Positions 61,310 to 64,000 of a stretch of 64,000 nt of DNA are shown in pieces. Made by a program: the position numbers and the translations under genes. The notes beneath the pieces were generated by a model. The model did not search any database. It was given only the letters and a program-made list of their open reading frames with translations, and was not told the DNA's origin. The stretch lies in assembly GCA_049889095.1 (NCBI GenBank), contig JBLJFK010000002.1; one strand, written 5' to 3'. Position 1 is the first letter of the stretch. The number at the start of each line of letters is the position of its first letter. The stretch comes from Ewingella sp049889095 (GTDB lineage: Bacteria > Pseudomonadota > Gammaproteobacteria > Enterobacterales > Enterobacteriaceae).

Positions 61310-62554
61310 GTGCTAAAAAGCCCTCTGCGATTTTTAATTATTCTGCTGGTGCTGCTGATTACTGCGGCAACCATCGGGTATGTCTATGTTGACAGGTCCG
61401 GTTCGGACAACATAAAAGCCAACGCGCCCAACGCGAAAAGTGCCACACGGCCTGCCGGGGGACGCCGCAATATGCCGCTGCCGCCGGTTCAGGCAGCGAT
61501 GGCCACCGAAAAATCCGTGCCGCAGTATCTCAGCGGGCTTGGCACCGTGACCGCGTCCAATACCGTGACGTTACGCAGCCGGGTTGATGGTCAGTTGATG
61601 TCGCTGCATTTCACCGAAGGGCAACAGGTCAAAACCGGTGATCTACTGGCAGAGATCGACCCGCGCCAGTATCAGGTACAGCTCACACAGGCACTGGGGC
61701 AGCTCAACAAAGATCAGGCTACGCTCGATAACGCCCGTCGTGACCTGGCGCGTTACCTGCAACTGGTTAAAACTAATATGGTTTCACGTCAGGAGCTGGA
61801 CACTCAGCAGTCGCTGGTGCGCCAGAGCGAAGGGGCCGTGGCGGTGGATCAGGGCGCGGTTGACAGTGCCAAACTGCAACTGACCTACAGCAAAATCACT
61901 TCGCCGATCGATGGCCGCGTTGGCCTCAAACAAGTGGATATCGGCAATATTATCTCCAGCAGCGACACCACCGGCATTGTAGTACTGACCCAAACGCAGC
62001 CAATTGACGTGATTTTCACCCTGCCCGAAGCCAGTATTGGTGCCATTGTTCAGTCGCAGCAAAACGGCCAGCCACTGACGGTGGAGGCCTGGGACCGCAC
62101 TAATCAGCATCAGTTGACGCAGGGCACGTTGCTGACCCTTGATAATCAAATAGATGTCACCACCGGCACCATTAAGCTGAAAGCGCGTTTTGATAATCAG
62201 GACAACGCGTTGTTCCCCAACCAGTTCGTCAATGCCCGGCTGAAAATCGGCACGCTGAAAAATGCAGTGGTGGTGCCTACCGCTGCGGTACAAATGAGTA
62301 ACGACGGCCACTTCGTCTGGGTAGTAGACAGCGATAACAAAGTCAGTAAACACATTGTGACAACCGGTACACAGGACAGTCAGCAAACCGTCGTCACCGC
62401 CGGGCTGAGCGCCGGGGTTAACGTGGTGACTGATGGTATTGACCGGCTGACCGAAGGCGCTATTGTCGAGGTCATCCAACCCGAAACTGCCGCGCAGGCC
62501 GCCGCAGCGGCCGATAAGGTGCCAGAAAAACATCATCGCCAAAGGAAGTCCTGA
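61310..62554 (+). CDS. mdtA: Multidrug efflux adaptor MdtA
   Basis: A 414-residue periplasmic membrane-fusion protein of the MdtABC-TolC pump. It has an N-terminal membrane anchor (FLIILLVLLITAATIGYVYV), then PAGGRRNMPLPPVQAA and GTVTASNTVTLRSRVDGQL. A long coiled-coil hairpin (about 115-180) and lipoyl and beta-barrel domains (GRVGLKQVDIGNIISS, FPNQFVNARLKIG) follow. The GTG at 61310 gives the E. coli length (415); an ATG at 61196 would add 38 residues that do not look like the family. Around 61205-61240 TTTCCTCCAT and GCCAATGGC resemble parts of a BaeR site, unproved. The stop overlaps the mdtB start. Confidence 0.92.
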   Translation: MLKSPLRFLIILLVLLITAATIGYVYVDRSGSDNIKANAPNAKSATRPAGGRRNMPLPPVQAAMATEKSVPQYLSGLGTVTASNTVTLRSRVDGQLMSLHFTEGQQVKTGDLLAEIDPRQYQVQLTQALGQLNKDQATLDNARRDLARYLQLVKTNMVSRQELDTQQSLVRQSEGAVAVDQGAVDSAKLQLTYSKITSPIDGRVGLKQVDIGNIISSSDTTGIVVLTQTQPIDVIFTLPEASIGAIVQSQQNGQPLTVEAWDRTNQHQLTQGTLLTLDNQIDVTTGTIKLKARFDNQDNALFPNQFVNARLKIGTLKNAVVVPTAAVQMSNDGHFVWVVDSDNKVSKHIVTTGTQDSQQTVVTAGLSAGVNVVTDGIDRLTEGAIVEVIQPETAAQAAAAADKVPEKHHRQRKS

Positions 62555-64000
62555 TGCAGGTAATGCCGGATAAACCCCAGGGCGGGCCGTCACGGCTGTT
62601 TATTCTGCGCCCGGTGGCCACCACGCTGTTGATGATCGCCATTCTTCTGGCCGGTATTATCGGCTACCGCGCCCTGCCGGTTGCCGCGTTGCCAGAGGTC
62701 GACTATCCGACTATTCAGGTGATCACACTCTATCCAGGTGCCAGTCCGGATGTCACTACCTCAGCCATTACTGCACCGCTGGAGCGCCAGTTCGGGCAGA
62801 TGTCCGGCCTCAAGCAGATGCAGTCGCAAAGCGCCGGTGGCGCGTCGGTCATCACCCTGCAGTTCGGTCTGGAACTGCCTCTGGATGTCGCCGAACAGGA
62901 AGTGCAGGCCGCCATCAACTCCGCAACCAATTTACTGCCCGCCGATCTGCCGAACCCGCCAGTTTATAGCAAAGTTAACCCGGCCGATCCGCCCATAATA
63001 ACGCTGGCGGTAACGTCAAGCGCCCTGTCGATGACGGCGGTGGAAGATCTGGTGGAAACCCGTGTAATGCAGAAGCTGGCCCAGGTCAGCGGGGTCGGGC
63101 GGGTGAGTGTTTCCGGCGGGCAGCGCCCGGCGGTACGGGTTAAACTCAATGCGCCCGCCATGTCGGCCCTTGGGCTAACCAGCGAACAAGTGCGCGCGGC
63201 CATCGCGGCAGCTAACGTCAATTCCGCTAAGGGCAGCTTCGACGGCCCGGAGCGCTCGGTCACACTGTCCGCCAATGATCAGATGAAAACCGCCGCCGAT
63301 TACCGCGCGCTGGTGATAAGTTATAAAAACGGTGCGCCGGTGCTGCTTAGCGATATCGCCAGCGTCGAGCAGGGTGCTGAAAACAGTAAACTGGCGGCGT
63401 GGGCCGACACACATCCGGCCATCGTGCTGAGTATTCAGCGCCAGCCAGGCGCCAATGTGATCACCACCGCCGACAGCATCCGGGCAATCCTGCCTGCGCT
63501 GCAACAGAACCTGCCGAAATCTGTCCACATCGAATTAGTGACTGACCGTACCGTCACCATCCGGCACTCGGTCAGCGACGTACAGTTCGAGTTATTGCTT
63601 TCCGTGGCGCTGGTGGTCATGGTGATGTACCTGTTTTTACGCAATATGGCCGCGACGCTGATCCCCAGCGTGGCCGTACCGCTGTCGCTGATTGGCACCT
63701 TTGCTGCCATGTATTTTCTGGGTTTTTCGGTCAATAATCTGACGCTGATGGCGCTGACCATCGCTACCGGGTTTGTGGTCGATGACGCCATCGTGGTGAT
63801 CGAAAATATTTCGCGTTATATCGAGAAAGGCGAAACGCCGCTCAATGCCGCGCTAAAGGGGGCGGGAGAAATCGGCTTTACCATTATTTCCCTGACTTTT
63901 TCACTGATTGCCGTGCTGATCCCGCTGCTGTTTATGGGCGATATTGTCGGGCGATTATTTCGCGAATTTGCCGTGACGCTGGCAGTAGCGATTCTGATTT
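62554..64000 (+). CDS. mdtB: RND multidrug efflux pump subunit MdtB (cut by window end)
   Basis: The first 482 codons of an RND transporter; the rest lies beyond the window. It starts MQVMPDKPQGGPSRLFILRP and TLLMIAILLAGIIGYRALP, as in E. coli MdtB. The porter domain has EVDYPTIQVITLYPGASPDV and QMSGLKQMQSQSAGGASV. Helices 2-6 include the proton-relay acidic pair in TGFVVDDAIVVIENISRYIEKGE. MdtB forms a mixed trimer with MdtC, whose gene should follow. The ATG overlaps the mdtA stop (TGATG). In E. coli the operon is induced by BaeSR. Confidence 0.96.
   Translation, partial: MQVMPDKPQGGPSRLFILRPVATTLLMIAILLAGIIGYRALPVAALPEVDYPTIQVITLYPGASPDVTTSAITAPLERQFGQMSGLKQMQSQSAGGASVITLQFGLELPLDVAEQEVQAAINSATNLLPADLPNPPVYSKVNPADPPIITLAVTSSALSMTAVEDLVETRVMQKLAQVSGVGRVSVSGGQRPAVRVKLNAPAMSALGLTSEQVRAAIAAANVNSAKGSFDGPERSVTLSANDQMKTAADYRALVISYKNGAPVLLSDIASVEQGAENSKLAAWADTHPAIVLSIQRQPGANVITTADSIRAILPALQQNLPKSVHIELVTDRTVTIRHSVSDVQFELLLSVALVVMVMYLFLRNMAATLIPSVAVPLSLIGTFAAMYFLGFSVNNLTLMALTIATGFVVDDAIVVIENISRYIEKGETPLNAALKGAGEIGFTIISLTFSLIAVLIPLLFMGDIVGRLFREFAVTLAVAILI

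Overview
The window comes from a chromosome of an enteric gammaproteobacterium (order Enterobacterales). The protein sequences and the order tktB-ypfG-nudK-acrD-ypfM-yffB-dapE-ypfN-ypfH-tmcA-ypfJ-purC-bamC-dapA-gcvR-bcp-perM-bepA-yfgD-hda-uraA-upp-purMN-speG-ppk-ppx-yfgF-yfgG match the E. coli K-12 core map. Extra genes (a DUF441 gene, an M15 peptidase, mgtE) and a dispersed palindromic intergenic repeat suggest a Yersiniaceae-like genus such as Serratia, Rahnella or Ewingella. The genus itself is inference.

Layout. 1-8,240: end of transketolase, two secreted proteins, nudK, a small winged-helix gene, the RND pump acrD and the 19-residue ypfM. 8,241-14,776: an accessory insert between ypfM and yffB. 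It holds a TPR protein, a VgrG spike, a VRR-NUC-type effector with a hydrophobic tail and a DUF3396 immunity protein. It is bracketed by a 128-bp direct repeat that contains the 5' end of yffB. 14,777-43,380: core metabolism and envelope genes, including lysine/DAP synthesis (dapE, dapA), purines (purC, purM, purN with a PurR operator), uracil salvage (upp-uraA), outer-membrane assembly (bamC, bepA), polyphosphate (ppk-ppx), c-di-GMP turnover (yfgF) and magnesium uptake (mgtE). 43,381-47,520: a jump to another part of the E. coli map, with dgcE next to convergent alkA.

47,520-57,830: a stress island between alkA and yegD. One arm is terZABCD. The divergent arm begins with a degenerate IS200/Y1-transposase-like gene and continues with ATP-grasp, PRTase-TRSP, HAD-PRTase(StiP) and CitE-like genes, the proposed biosynthetic module of Ter systems. 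57,825-58,612: an unusual repeat zone. It has three tandem 37-bp hairpin units, then a long interrupted inverted repeat around a telomere-like (TTTGGG)16 tract, then a (GTTGAA)6 tract running in frame into yegD. 58,685-64,000: yegD, an aldo/keto reductase and mdtA-mdtB, with mdtB cut by the window end.

The strongest candidates for new biology are the Y1-like protein at the head of the Ter metabolite operon, the repeat zone behind that operon, and the yffB-flanked type VI effector insert. No rRNA, tRNA, CRISPR array or intact insertion sequence was found.
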